From positions 240,012-304,011 of the forward strand of contig JAEUHN010000005.1 in the NCBI GenBank assembly GCA_016795365.1: DNA of 64,000 nucleotides, given 5' to 3'. The notes under the pieces were generated by a model that was not told the DNA's origin, searched no databases, and saw nothing but the letters and a program-made list of their open reading frames with translations. The position numbers and the translations under genes were made by a program. The stretch is from Verrucomicrobiaceae bacterium. GTDB taxonomy: Bacteria; Verrucomicrobiota; Verrucomicrobiia; Verrucomicrobiales; Verrucomicrobiaceae. Below are positions 55,688 to 63,680 of the stretch, piece by piece. The stretch's first letter is position 1, and each line of letters begins with the position of its first letter.

Positions 55688-57020
55688 CCTCTTCTTATAC
55701 AACGCATTGCTGCCAGTCGGATTGCTTTACATGGCCCCGGCGGCGCTGATCAAGATGCGGCGGCGAGGCGGGAGTTGGGCAGACTTCGGTCAGCGCCTCG
55801 GGTTCTGGAGCCGGGAGCGATGCCAGGCAATGGACGCGCTTCCACAGGGGGGGCGGATCTGGGTTCACGCGGTCAGTGTGGGAGAAGTTGGGGTGGCGAG
55901 GAAGCTGATCGTGCAGTTGCTGCGCCAGGCAGGAGATTTGAGTGTCATCCTGACTACAACCACGCCCACGGCTTATCGCCTTGCGGTTGAAGCTGAACAA
56001 AGCTTTCCAGGACGCGTGGTGGCTCTCTACAGTCCACTTGATCTGCCGGGTGTGGCTGCCCGGGTGCTGCGGCAGTTTCAGCCTTCTCAGATCGTCCTCG
56101 TCGAGGCGGAGGTTTGGCCAAACATGGTTTCTCGGGCAACGAAGGTGGGCATCCCGGTGTCGTTGGTCAATGCACGATTGTCAGCGCGGTCGGAGCGACG
56201 CTACGTGAAGTTTCACAGCCTTGTGTCTCCCATCTTTCAGATGCTCACGCAGGTGATGGTGCAAGAGGAAGGGGACCGGAAACGGCTCGCGTCGATCGGT
56301 GCACGAGATGCGGCGATCATGGTGACGGGCAGCATCAAGTATGATCCCCAGGGGAGCGCACCATCGGGTGACAAGGTGAAGATGCTCGGCTCACTTTTGG
56401 AGAGAATCGGATTGAACAATCGGCCCCTGATCCTCGCTGCCAGCACTCATAACGGTGAGGAGCGGGCTCTGGCTTCGATCTACAAGGAGTTGGCCGCAGA
56501 AACTCCGGGACTCGGATTCCTCTTGGTGCCAAGGCACTTCGAGCGGGGGCCACAAGTCGTGGAGGAACTTCGAACTCTTGGCCTTCAGCCTGCGCTTCGT
56601 AGTCGTCTTGATGGCGAGTCATTTCAACGAGCGGATGTGATGGTCATTGATAGCACTGGCGAGCTTCGTTCATGGCTGGAACTGGTAACTGTGGTCGTCA
56701 TGGGCAAGAGTTTCCTGGCCGAAGGGGGGCAGAATCCCGCCGAGGCCGTCATGGCTGGCAAGCCGGTGGTGTTTGGTCCTCACATGGAGAATTTCGGTCC
56801 CTTGGTTGAGTTGCTGCTGGCTGCTCAAGGCGCGGTTCAAGTGCCAGACTTAGCGTCGCTGAAAAATGTGTTGGGCGATTTGCTGATGGATGACGCCGCT
56901 CGGAGGTGCCTAGCAGAAGCGGGCCAGCAGGCGCTCATGCGTCACGACGGAGCAACGGCCCGGACCGTGGACCTGCTCCTGGCTCATCAGGGGGCTGAGC
57001 TGTGCAAGAATAACTTGTAG
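55668..57020 (+). CDS. waaA: 3-deoxy-D-manno-octulosonic acid (Kdo) transferase
   Basis: Adds Kdo from CMP-Kdo to lipid A precursor at the inner membrane; evidence for an LPS-bearing outer membrane. 450 aa from ATG 55668 (MGSRTLSLFLYNALLPVGLL, an N-terminal membrane anchor). Seen: IWVHAVSVGEVGVARKLIV with the catalytic Glu, ILTTTTPTAYRLA, VEAEVWPNMVSRA, the GT-B C-terminal half with LAASTHNGEERAL, LLVPRHFERG, and GKSFLAEGGQNPAEAVMAG (family form GGHNPLE). Mono- or bifunctionality cannot be told. It overlaps rsmD; a sigma factor follows. Confidence 0.9.
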   Translation: MGSRTLSLFLYNALLPVGLLYMAPAALIKMRRRGGSWADFGQRLGFWSRERCQAMDALPQGGRIWVHAVSVGEVGVARKLIVQLLRQAGDLSVILTTTTPTAYRLAVEAEQSFPGRVVALYSPLDLPGVAARVLRQFQPSQIVLVEAEVWPNMVSRATKVGIPVSLVNARLSARSERRYVKFHSLVSPIFQMLTQVMVQEEGDRKRLASIGARDAAIMVTGSIKYDPQGSAPSGDKVKMLGSLLERIGLNNRPLILAASTHNGEERALASIYKELAAETPGLGFLLVPRHFERGPQVVEELRTLGLQPALRSRLDGESFQRADVMVIDSTGELRSWLELVTVVVMGKSFLAEGGQNPAEAVMAGKPVVFGPHMENFGPLVELLLAAQGAVQVPDLASLKNVLGDLLMDDAARRCLAEAGQQALMRHDGATARTVDLLLAHQGAELCKNNL

Positions 57021-57097
57021 TAGATCAAATCCAATGGTTGTCTGAAATCGAGCAATTGATCAGGTCAAATGGAAGCATAGATCACCATCAACCGTTG

Positions 57098-57712
57098 ATG
57101 AACGATAAGGAGCAACAAGGCAACGGCAGTGGAACCGCCAGCGGGGAAGAGGATCGCGAACTCGTCGAGCGTGCACAAAAAGGGGACACGCGGGCCTTCG
57201 ATCAACTCGTGCGTAAATACACTCCCAAGCTCTACGGATTGGTTTACAACATGACCAGCAATCGCGAAGACACGGCCGACCTTCTCCAGGACATCTTCGC
57301 GAAAGCCTATCGTTCGTTGCTCCGATTTCTAGGCAAGTCGTCCTTTTACACCTGGATTTACTCCATAGCGGTCAACATGACGCTGAACTTTCTCAAGAAG
57401 CGTGGTCGTCGCGTGATCTTGAGCTTGGATGACGTGGATTCAGGGATTCAAAACGACCCGGATTTCATCAACGTGACCACCGGACACAGCCCGCTGAGGG
57501 ACGTGGGGCTCCATGAACTTCAAAAACGTTTGAACGAGGCGATGATGAAGCTGTCTGAAGATCACCGCACGGTAGTAACCCTCTACGACATTCAAGGTCT
57601 TCAGCATTCTGACATCAGCAAGATCCTTGGGGTTTCGGAGGGCACGGTGCGCTCCCGCCTTTTCTATGCACATCGCCAACTGCAAACCTATCTCGACGAT
57701 TTCGTAAAGTAA
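57098..57712 (+). CDS. RNA polymerase sigma factor, ECF (RpoE-like)
   Basis: 204 aa from ATG 57098 (MNDKEQQGNGSGTAS); a TTG at 57038 could give 20 more residues without conserved content. Region 2: ELVERAQKGDTRAFDQLVRK, YGLVYNMTSNREDTADLLQD, IFAKAYRSLLRF, SSFYTWIYSIAVNMTLNFLK. Region 4: MKLSEDHRTVVTLYDIQGLQ then HSDISKILGVSEGTVRSRLF. Close to classical RpoE-type ECF factors. The next gene, 57 bases downstream, encodes a single-pass membrane protein in the position of an anti-sigma factor. Confidence 0.9.
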   Translation: MNDKEQQGNGSGTASGEEDRELVERAQKGDTRAFDQLVRKYTPKLYGLVYNMTSNREDTADLLQDIFAKAYRSLLRFLGKSSFYTWIYSIAVNMTLNFLKKRGRRVILSLDDVDSGIQNDPDFINVTTGHSPLRDVGLHELQKRLNEAMMKLSEDHRTVVTLYDIQGLQHSDISKILGVSEGTVRSRLFYAHRQLQTYLDDFVK

Positions 57713-57769
57713 CAACCGTTGCATCTGCCTTGGTCGAGGCCGTGCCGCATTCGCCCTACACCCAACGCC

Positions 57770-58339
57770 ATGACCGAACCTGACGACAACCAAATTTCGA
57801 GGCTTCTCGCGCTCAAGCGTTACGAGCGTATGCCTGAGGGATTTGAAGACCAGTTGATTCATCAGCTCCATTTGCGCCAGAGGACTGAACTTATGAGTCA
57901 ATCCGTTCGTTCGATGGTTTGGGAGCGGCTGCAAGAGTATTGGGACAGGCTGACGGGTCCTCGTCTTGCATTGGCTGTGGCGGGAATGGCGGTGCTCGCT
58001 GTAGTGTCGGTTCGTTTGATTCAGATCAGTCTCCGTCCCGGAGCCGAACCAATCATTGCCTCCAAATTGAGCGATGTTCCTCTGCCTCCGGGATTCGAAA
58101 TGATCCCGCCCGACCTCACGAACGCCTCGGCCAATTTTGGCAGCACCTTGCCTCCTGACGAGTCGCTCAAACTTTCGCCGCTGCTTCTCTCCAAGCATTT
58201 TGAGGGCAGTTACGGTGATGAACTCCGGGACTCGTTCAATACCGAGTTCGTTGGGCCGCCTGTGTCGAGGCGCTTCGAGGTAGGGCCATTTATCAAGTTT
58301 GCTGAAGACGAAGAACGCGGTTCTGCACCCGCTAAGTGA
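57770..58339 (+). CDS. Membrane protein, possible anti-sigma partner
   Basis: 189 aa from ATG 57770 (MTEPDDNQISRLLALKRYER). A cytoplasmic N-terminal helix-rich part of about 78 residues (YERMPEGFEDQLIHQLHLRQ), one membrane helix (LALAVAGMAVLAVVSVRLI), and an extracytoplasmic Pro-rich tail of about 85 residues. The layout and position after an ECF sigma gene fit an anti-sigma factor, but the zinc anti-sigma motif (H-x3-C-x2-C) is absent: the protein has no such Cys pair. So it is either a non-zinc type or not an anti-sigma factor. It converges with folK with an 8-base overlap of gene ends. Confidence 0.6.
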   Translation: MTEPDDNQISRLLALKRYERMPEGFEDQLIHQLHLRQRTELMSQSVRSMVWERLQEYWDRLTGPRLALAVAGMAVLAVVSVRLIQISLRPGAEPIIASKLSDVPLPPGFEMIPPDLTNASANFGSTLPPDESLKLSPLLLSKHFEGSYGDELRDSFNTEFVGPPVSRRFEVGPFIKFAEDEERGSAPAK

Positions 58340-58847
58340 GCTGGGACCATTCACTGCTCGCGATCGGAAACACGCTTTCAGGTGCATCTTTGAGTGACGT
58401 CAGTAGAGCCCACACCGAGTGTGTTTGGTTCGGCAGCACGAGCTGCGGACATACGTCTGCGAGTGGCTGGAGAACGAATCTCCGCAGGTGCAGGCGAGGG
58501 TGAGGGATGGTCAGATGTTCGTCACAGACCGTCAATTCTCCGGCGAAAAGAATATCCAGGTCCAGTTGCCGAGGGGCATTGAGGTCCCGCTTTTCAGGCC
58601 GACCTAAAAACGTCTCGATCCCTTGCATGATGCGATGGAGTTCATGAGGGGGCTGCGCAGCCTCCAGTTCGATGACGGCATTGAGGTAGGCGGACGAACC
58701 TTCTGGGCATTCGACGGGCTCAGTCTCATAAACTTTGGAGGCCGAAACCAGCTTTGCTTGGGAGCGACTCAGCAACTCGCTCAGACCTGACCGCAGGTTT
58801 TCAAGGCGATTGCCGAGATTGCTGCCGAAAGCGATGCCGTAGAGCAT
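58332..58847 (-). CDS. folK: 2-amino-4-hydroxy-6-hydroxymethyldihydropteridine pyrophosphokinase
   Basis: Transfers diphosphate from ATP to 6-hydroxymethyl-dihydropterin in folate synthesis. 171 aa, normal length. Motifs: IAFGSNLGNRLENLRSG near the start, VYETEPVECPEGSSAYLNAV, and the HPPK signature region GRPEKRDLNAPRQLDLDILF with the Mg-binding Asp pair, then IPHPRLHLRRFVLQPLADV. It lies 19 bases downstream of dapB on the same strand. Confidence 0.92.
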   Translation of the reverse strand: MLYGIAFGSNLGNRLENLRSGLSELLSRSQAKLVSASKVYETEPVECPEGSSAYLNAVIELEAAQPPHELHRIMQGIETFLGRPEKRDLNAPRQLDLDILFAGELTVCDEHLTIPHPRLHLRRFVLQPLADVCPQLVLPNQTHSVWALLTSLKDAPESVFPIASSEWSQLT

Positions 58848-58866
58848 GGTGGGTCTCGACTTCAGC

Positions 58867-59607
58867 CTACTTCAGACCCAGAACGTCCTGCATGTCATAG
58901 ATTCCCGAAGGCTGACTTGCCAGCCATCGAGCGGCTCGCACAGCGCCTGTAGCAAAGGTATCGCGGCTGCTGGCCTTGTGCGTGAGTTCGACTCGCTCGC
59001 CGAGGTTCGCATAGACCACCGTGTGATCGCCCACGACGTCACCGCCACGTAGAGCATGCATCCCAATCTCTGACTTGGTTCGTGCGCCCACATCGCCGAA
59101 GCGACCATGCTTCACGTGCTTGTCGTAGCTCAACTCGCGGGCCTCGGCCAGGATCTCGGCGAGACGACGAGCGGTGCCGCTGGGGCTGTCGGTCTTCATG
59201 CGGTGGTGCATTTCCACGACTTCTAAATCGAAGTCAGGGCCGAGGATCTCCGTCGCCTTGCGAGTCAGCCAGAAGAGCGTGTTGACGCCCACGCTGAAGT
59301 TGGGGGCCAGCACCACAGGGAGGTTTTGTGCGGCTGCTCGGATCGTCGCCAGCTCACCGTCGGTGTGACCGGTGGTGCCCATCACGAAAGGTTTTTTGTG
59401 CTTCAAGCAGGCGGCAACCAACTCATTGCTAAAGTGGTGGCTCGTGAAGTCAATCACTACATCGGAAGCTGCCAGTGCGTCGTCCAGGGAATCCCCCACA
59501 TCAATCGCGGCACCAAGCTCCGTGCCAGGATTGGCATCCGTGGCTCGGATGACTGCCTGTCCCATACGGCCCTTGCAGCCGGTGACCAAAATCTTCGTCG
59601 TGCTCAT
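58867..59607 (-). CDS. dapB: 4-hydroxy-tetrahydrodipicolinate reductase
   Basis: NAD(P)H-dependent step of the lysine/diaminopimelate pathway; DAP also feeds peptidoglycan. 246 aa from ATG 59607 (MSTTKILVTGCKGRMGQAVI). Nucleotide loop GCKGRMG (10-16), DVVIDFTSH, GTTGHTDGELATI, APNFSVGVNTLFWL, the catalytic EMHHRMKTDSPSGTA and GGDVVGDHTVVY. Five codons upstream there is a TTG that is less likely as start. It is divergent from glpK and followed by folK. Confidence 0.94.
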   Translation of the reverse strand: MSTTKILVTGCKGRMGQAVIRATDANPGTELGAAIDVGDSLDDALAASDVVIDFTSHHFSNELVAACLKHKKPFVMGTTGHTDGELATIRAAAQNLPVVLAPNFSVGVNTLFWLTRKATEILGPDFDLEVVEMHHRMKTDSPSGTARRLAEILAEARELSYDKHVKHGRFGDVGARTKSEIGMHALRGGDVVGDHTVVYANLGERVELTHKASSRDTFATGAVRAARWLASQPSGIYDMQDVLGLK

Positions 59608-59690
59608 AAAGGCGCGGATCAAAGCAGACCTGCGGGCGTCGGCAACTGATCATGTTTGCCTCCGAGGAGGTGATTTGCTTTGATCACATT

Positions 59691-61175
59691 ATGAAGCACA
59701 TCCTTTCACTCGACCAGGGCACCACGAGTTCACGTGCCATCGTGTTCAATGCGGCAGGCGAGGCTGTCAGCGTGGCCCAGCGAGAGCATCGGCAGATCTA
59801 CCCTCAACCGGGCATGGTGGAGCATGATGCTGGAGAGATCTGGCGCAATCAACTGGCCGTGGCCATTGAGGCCATGCAGACGGCGAGCCTCGACGCCTCG
59901 GACATCGCAGCGATCGGGATCACGAACCAGCGTGAAACCGTGGTCATTTGGGACCGAGCCACGGGAGCACCCGTGGCTCCGGCAATTGTCTGGCAGGACC
60001 GACGGACGGCCGATTTGTGTGCTAGACTCAAAGCGGAGGGGCATGAAGCTCTCTTCATCGAGCGGACGGGGCTGCGTCTTGATCCCTACTTCAGCGGCAC
60101 CAAACTCCGTTGGCTGCTCGACAACGTTGATGGACTCCGGGATCGTGCTCGTTCGGGGGAAGTGATTGCTGGAACGATCGACTCCTGGCTCCTCTGGAAC
60201 CTAACCCAAGGACAAGTCCATGCGACCGATGCTTCCAATGCCTCGCGAACGCTTCTGTTCAACATCCATCAGGGCGATTGGGACGATGAACTGTTGGCCG
60301 TGCTTGATGTGCCTCGGAGTTTGTTGCCGCGAGTGGTGGATTCCAGCGGCGTCGTCGGGACGACGGCCGTGCCCGAAATGAAGGACATCAAGATTGCCGG
60401 TATCGCAGGTGATCAGCAGGCCGCCTTGTTCGGTCAGGCTTGCTTCGAGCCAGGCATGGCCAAGAACACCTATGGCACGGGCTGTTTCCTCCTGCTTCAA
60501 ACCGGTGAGCGTGCCGTGCCATCGCAGAACAACCTGCTGACGACGGTGGCCTGGCGCATCAACGGCAGGACGGAGTATGCTTTGGAAGGCTCAGTCTTCA
60601 TCGGAGGTGCAGTCATTCAGTGGCTTCGTGATGAGATGCAGCTCGTGCGCTCCGCGGCCGAGTGTGATGAACTGGCAGCAAGTGTGGAAGACGCGAACGG
60701 CTTGTTTCTAGTTCCCGCATTCGCTGGCTTGGGGGCGCCACACTGGGATCCGTATGCGCGAGGTGCCGCACTTGGCATGACTCGTGGCACCAATCGAGCG
60801 CACTTCTGTCGCGCGGCCCTTGAGAGTGTCGCCCTCCAGTCTGCCGACCTCATTCATTGCATGGAGAAGGATGCGGGGATCGAGTTGAAGGAACTCCGCG
60901 TGGATGGCGGAGCTTCGCGAAGCGCGCTGCTCATGCAGATTCAGAGCGACCTGTTACGCCGCGACGTCGTTCGTCCATCGTGTGTGGAGACCACCGCTCT
61001 GGGGGCTGCTTACCTCGCAGGTCTGGCCACGGGCGTGTGGCCGGACAAGGCAAGCATTGGAGCGCACTGGAAGGTCGATGCTCGGTTTGAACCGCGCGAC
61101 AATGCCGAGCAGATGAGCCTGCTGCAGACCGGATGGAGCAAGGCAGTTGCCCGAAGCACCGGATGGATCAGCTGA
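59691..61175 (+). CDS. glpK: Glycerol kinase
   Basis: Phosphorylates glycerol to sn-glycerol-3-phosphate. 494 aa, normal length, from ATG 59691 ([20 protein letters not shown]). FGGY-family motifs: [84 protein letters not shown] and [22 protein letters not shown] at 59664-59670 is unusually far (about 20 bases) from this ATG; an in-frame start at 59652 would place it inside the gene. No glycerol facilitator or glpD is adjacent. Confidence 0.95.
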   Translation: MKHILSLDQGTTSSRAIVFNAAGEAVSVAQREHRQIYPQPGMVEHDAGEIWRNQLAVAIEAMQTASLDASDIAAIGITNQRETVVIWDRATGAPVAPAIVWQDRRTADLCARLKAEGHEALFIERTGLRLDPYFSGTKLRWLLDNVDGLRDRARSGEVIAGTIDSWLLWNLTQGQVHATDASNASRTLLFNIHQGDWDDELLAVLDVPRSLLPRVVDSSGVVGTTAVPEMKDIKIAGIAGDQQAALFGQACFEPGMAKNTYGTGCFLLLQTGERAVPSQNNLLTTVAWRINGRTEYALEGSVFIGGAVIQWLRDEMQLVRSAAECDELAASVEDANGLFLVPAFAGLGAPHWDPYARGAALGMTRGTNRAHFCRAALESVALQSADLIHCMEKDAGIELKELRVDGGASRSALLMQIQSDLLRRDVVRPSCVETTALGAAYLAGLATGVWPDKASIGAHWKVDARFEPRDNAEQMSLLQTGWSKAVARSTGWIS

Positions 61176-61194
61176 GAGAATTCGCGATTTCACA

Positions 61195-62070
61195 TCAGCT
61201 TTTGAACAACCGTGCCAGAGGCTCGGGCAGCGGCGATTCGAACTCCATCAACTTGCCTGTCACGGGGTGGGGGATGCGCAGGTAGGTCGAGTGCAATCCC
61301 AGGCGGTTCGCGGGGTTGGCACCGGAGCCGTATTTTTCGTCGCCAATAATCGGACATCCGATCTCGGTCAGCTGAACGCGGATCTGATGGCGGCGCCCGG
61401 TTTCGAGTTCGAGCTTGATCAAGCTATAGCGAGGAGTGGTATCGACGACTTCGTAGAACGTTACAGCCTCCCGCGTGTATTCAGCTTCTGGCACGCTGAA
61501 AACGATGAACGGATTGCGTTCATCCAGATGCGATCGGAGTTCGCCCTTGGGGGACTTGGGTCTACCTTCCACCACGGCAAAGTAGTGCTTGTCCACGTTG
61601 TCCCAGGCATCCTGCAATTCGTTCTTGGCCTCCTCGGTCCTTGCGAAAACCATCAATCCAGAGGTCTCCCGGTCCAGTCGATGGACGATCCACACCCGCT
61701 CGTGGCTCCTGGGATCACCTTTCCGAACGTAATCCGTGAGGTGGGCGTAGGCTGTTTTTTCTTGTTCGGCTACGCTGGCGATCGAGAGCAGATTCACCGG
61801 CTTGTCGATCACGATGATCGACTCATCCTCATAGACGATCCGGAGCTTCTTGGGCATCACGGTAGCCACTCGTGCCTCATCGGGCGACAAGATCGTCACC
61901 ACATCACCGGCCGCCAGGGCGTGATCGTGGCGAAGGCCACCTTCACCGTTCACCAGCACAGAGCCGAACTTCAACCACTGCTTCACCTTGATCTTCTTCA
62001 TCGCCGGAAAGCTGGCGAAGAGGAAATCTTGAAGACGGGCGGCGGCAGGGACATTCAACTGTTGAGACAT
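61195..62070 (-). CDS. RluA-family pseudouridine synthase
   Basis: Isomerises uridines in rRNA (RluC/RluD type). 291 aa: an N-terminal S4 domain (VKQWLKFGSVLVNGEGGLRH), then IVIDKPVNLLSIAS, the catalytic VHRLDRETSGLMVF with Asp133, LELETGRRHQIRVQLTEIG, GDEKYGSG and LGLHSTYLRIPHPVTG. The target site cannot be assigned from sequence alone. It converges with glpK, 19 bases apart. Confidence 0.9.
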   Translation of the reverse strand: MSQQLNVPAAARLQDFLFASFPAMKKIKVKQWLKFGSVLVNGEGGLRHDHALAAGDVVTILSPDEARVATVMPKKLRIVYEDESIIVIDKPVNLLSIASVAEQEKTAYAHLTDYVRKGDPRSHERVWIVHRLDRETSGLMVFARTEEAKNELQDAWDNVDKHYFAVVEGRPKSPKGELRSHLDERNPFIVFSVPEAEYTREAVTFYEVVDTTPRYSLIKLELETGRRHQIRVQLTEIGCPIIGDEKYGSGANPANRLGLHSTYLRIPHPVTGKLMEFESPLPEPLARLFKS

Positions 62071-62109
62071 TCCTTCAGCATAAGCAGGTCAACCCTTTGC
62101 GCCAGACGT

Positions 62110-62271
62110 TTACCCAGTTGTTCTCGGCGCGATCAAAGGAGCTGCGGAAGCACGTTCACCTTCGACCGGCAGCGGCTCTACCGATGGCCTGTTTCGACAA
62201 GCACGAATGGCCTCCACCAAAATCAAGCCAAGCAACACAAAGGCAATCAAACGTATCGATTCGCGTGACAT
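62110..62271 (-). CDS. Possible small single-pass membrane protein, 53 aa
   Basis: Short open frame found by reading the gap upstream of the RluA-family gene. It starts MSRESIRLIAFVLLGLILVE, so a positively charged N-terminus is followed by one hydrophobic helix, then AIRACRNRPSVEPLPVEGER and a short Ala/Pro tail. Charge distribution and helix length look like a real membrane peptide, but there is no Shine-Dalgarno and no known family. It shares strand with the downstream gene, 39 bases away. It could be a chance frame. Confidence 0.4.
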   Translation of the reverse strand: MSRESIRLIAFVLLGLILVEAIRACRNRPSVEPLPVEGERASAAPLIAPRTTG

Positions 62272-62419
62272 GAGTTTAAAGAGGAGTGGAAGCTGGAAAC
62301 CACCTGGACGCTATCAACTAAGTGCCAGTGATTGAGGCGCGGGCATGATGAAACGGACCCACGGGTTTTACACTTGCCTTTCGCCGCGTTCAGAGCACCT
62401 CAAGGCATACTGCCTTCAC

Positions 62420-62890
62420 GTGAACAAACAAGTCGTCCTCGATCAGATCATCGCCAACCTCACCACTGAACTGTCCGCCCTCACCCGTGCCGCCAACGAC
62501 GCCTTTGCCGCAGCCACAGATCCCGACAGCAAAGCTGAGAACAAATATGACACACGCAGCCTCGAGGCCTCCTACGTCGCTCGTGGACAGGCTCAACGCG
62601 TGGCGGAACTGCAGGAAGCTGTGCACGTCTTCAAGGCCATGTCGGGCGAGCCGCACCCCGCCGATTCCCCGATCGGCATGGGCTCGCTCGCTAGCCTCGA
62701 TACCTCCGAAGGTCCTGCTCACTACCTGATCGCGGCCCACGCCGGAGGCACCGAGGTGCAGGTCGATGGTCACGACCTCTACGTCATCACCATAGCATCG
62801 CCCCTCGGACAGCGTCTCCAAGGTCTGCACGCGGGCGATCGCCTCCTCTTGCGTCCCGGCATAGAGGCGACCGTGGCAAGCGTGTGCTAA
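62420..62890 (+). CDS. GreA/GreB-like transcription elongation factor family protein
   Basis: 156 aa from GTG 62420 (first residues MNKQVVLDQIIANL); the frame is open from 62345 but that part is not conserved. The N-terminal helical part has the stretch AATDPDSKAENKYDTRSLEA, typical of small GreA/B-fold proteins in this phylum. The C-terminal part (VQVDGHDLYVITIASPLGQR, LQGLHAGDRLLLRPG) resembles the FKBP-like domain of GreA/GreB. It is shorter than true GreA and the N-terminal coiled coil seems reduced, so it may be a regulator of polymerase other than a cleavage factor. A tRNA gene follows. Confidence 0.7.
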   Translation: MNKQVVLDQIIANLTTELSALTRAANDAFAAATDPDSKAENKYDTRSLEASYVARGQAQRVAELQEAVHVFKAMSGEPHPADSPIGMGSLASLDTSEGPAHYLIAAHAGGTEVQVDGHDLYVITIASPLGQRLQGLHAGDRLLLRPGIEATVASVC

Positions 62891-62982
62891 GTCCCGAGAT
62901 CATACCAGCCAGCCGATGCGAACACGATCGAAAGCGAGCATTGCAAAAACCCGCGAAGCTTGCTACTGCCTCCACCATTCTC

Positions 62983-63054
62983 GTCCCCGTAGTTCAATGG
63001 ATAGAACGAGGGTTTCCTAAACTCTAAATACAGGTTCGATTCCTGTCGGGGATA
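62983..63054 (+). tRNA. tRNA-Arg (anticodon CCU)
   Basis: 72-nt cloverleaf: acceptor GTCCCCG (62983-62989) with CGGGGAT (63047-63053), G-U at the top and discriminator A. D-arm GTTC...GAAC; anticodon arm AGGGT-TTCCTAA-ACTCT with anticodon CCT (63016-63018); T-arm ACAGG-TTCGATT-CCTGT. No encoded CCA. tRNA 3' ends of this kind are frequent integrase targets, and partition-type genes follow. Confidence 0.96.
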
Positions 63055-63287
63055 GTTTGCCGCCGCTGCCTTGATTGCAGATGGTAAGAAATGGCAAATG
63101 AGCCTGTTTGCCTTGATTTTACAGGGATTTTCATGGTGTTGCACAGTGTTGCAGAATAACGAAGTGACCACTTGGCGCTTTGCGTGGTGTTGCGCCGAGT
63201 GGCGCACTTTTTCACGAAGACCAAGCCCTGACTGTATAATTTTCTGTATAAAGGTTTCGCCTCACAAATCGCGTCATAGCGGGGGGG

Positions 63288-63680
63288 CTATACCATGTAG
63301 CTATGTTTTCTGAGCCAGTCGCGAAGCGCCTCTGCCACAATGTCCTGCTGAGTGAAGGGCTGTAGCCGCTGAATTTTCCGCTGCATGGAGGCTGTCAGGA
63401 GTGCCGAGCTGATCTCTGGTTCAATGCGTGTGTTCAAGGAGACGACTCCTGGCACTGAGAAGCTGGGCTGTGCAGGTGCGGGTTGAATTGGGAATTCAGT
63501 TCTGGGAGTGAAATCCTCTTTGGTTGCTGGTCTTGCCATGACAGTTTTCTCCTTTTGGGTGTTTGTTTTGGGCTTGCTCCTCGCGGGTGGCTTACGGCTG
63601 GATGAGTTGGAAGCGCCCGCGTCCAGGAATGCTTGTTCTTCGGGTGTCAGAGCGTCGTCAAGGGAGCGTCGTTTAGCCAC
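63288..63680 (-). CDS. Probable ribbon-helix-helix partition/regulatory protein
   Basis: 130 aa from GTG 63680, overlapping the parA stop by 8 bases (GTGGCTAA), so translationally coupled to it. The N-terminal half is Lys/Pro/Thr-rich and disordered (SNSSSRKPPARSKPKTNTQK). The C-terminal 55 residues (VVSLNTRIEPEISSALLTAS, RLQPFTQQDIVAEALRDWLR) have the beta-strand plus two-helix pattern of RHH DNA-binding proteins. In ParA-type plasmid loci the second gene is the centromere-binding protein; that role is inferred here from order and overlap. Confidence 0.6.
   Translation of the reverse strand: MAKRRSLDDALTPEEQAFLDAGASNSSSRKPPARSKPKTNTQKEKTVMARPATKEDFTPRTEFPIQPAPAQPSFSVPGVVSLNTRIEPEISSALLTASMQRKIQRLQPFTQQDIVAEALRDWLRKHSYMV

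Noticed and set aside
59652..59690. Earlier glpK start at 59652
   Set aside because: The added residues are not part of the conserved glycerol kinase N-terminus, which begins at [10 protein letters not shown].
62887..63207. Minus-strand frame of 106 codons with YPRQESNLYLEF
   Set aside because: It reads antisense through tRNA-Arg; this peptide is a common false call at tRNA genes.
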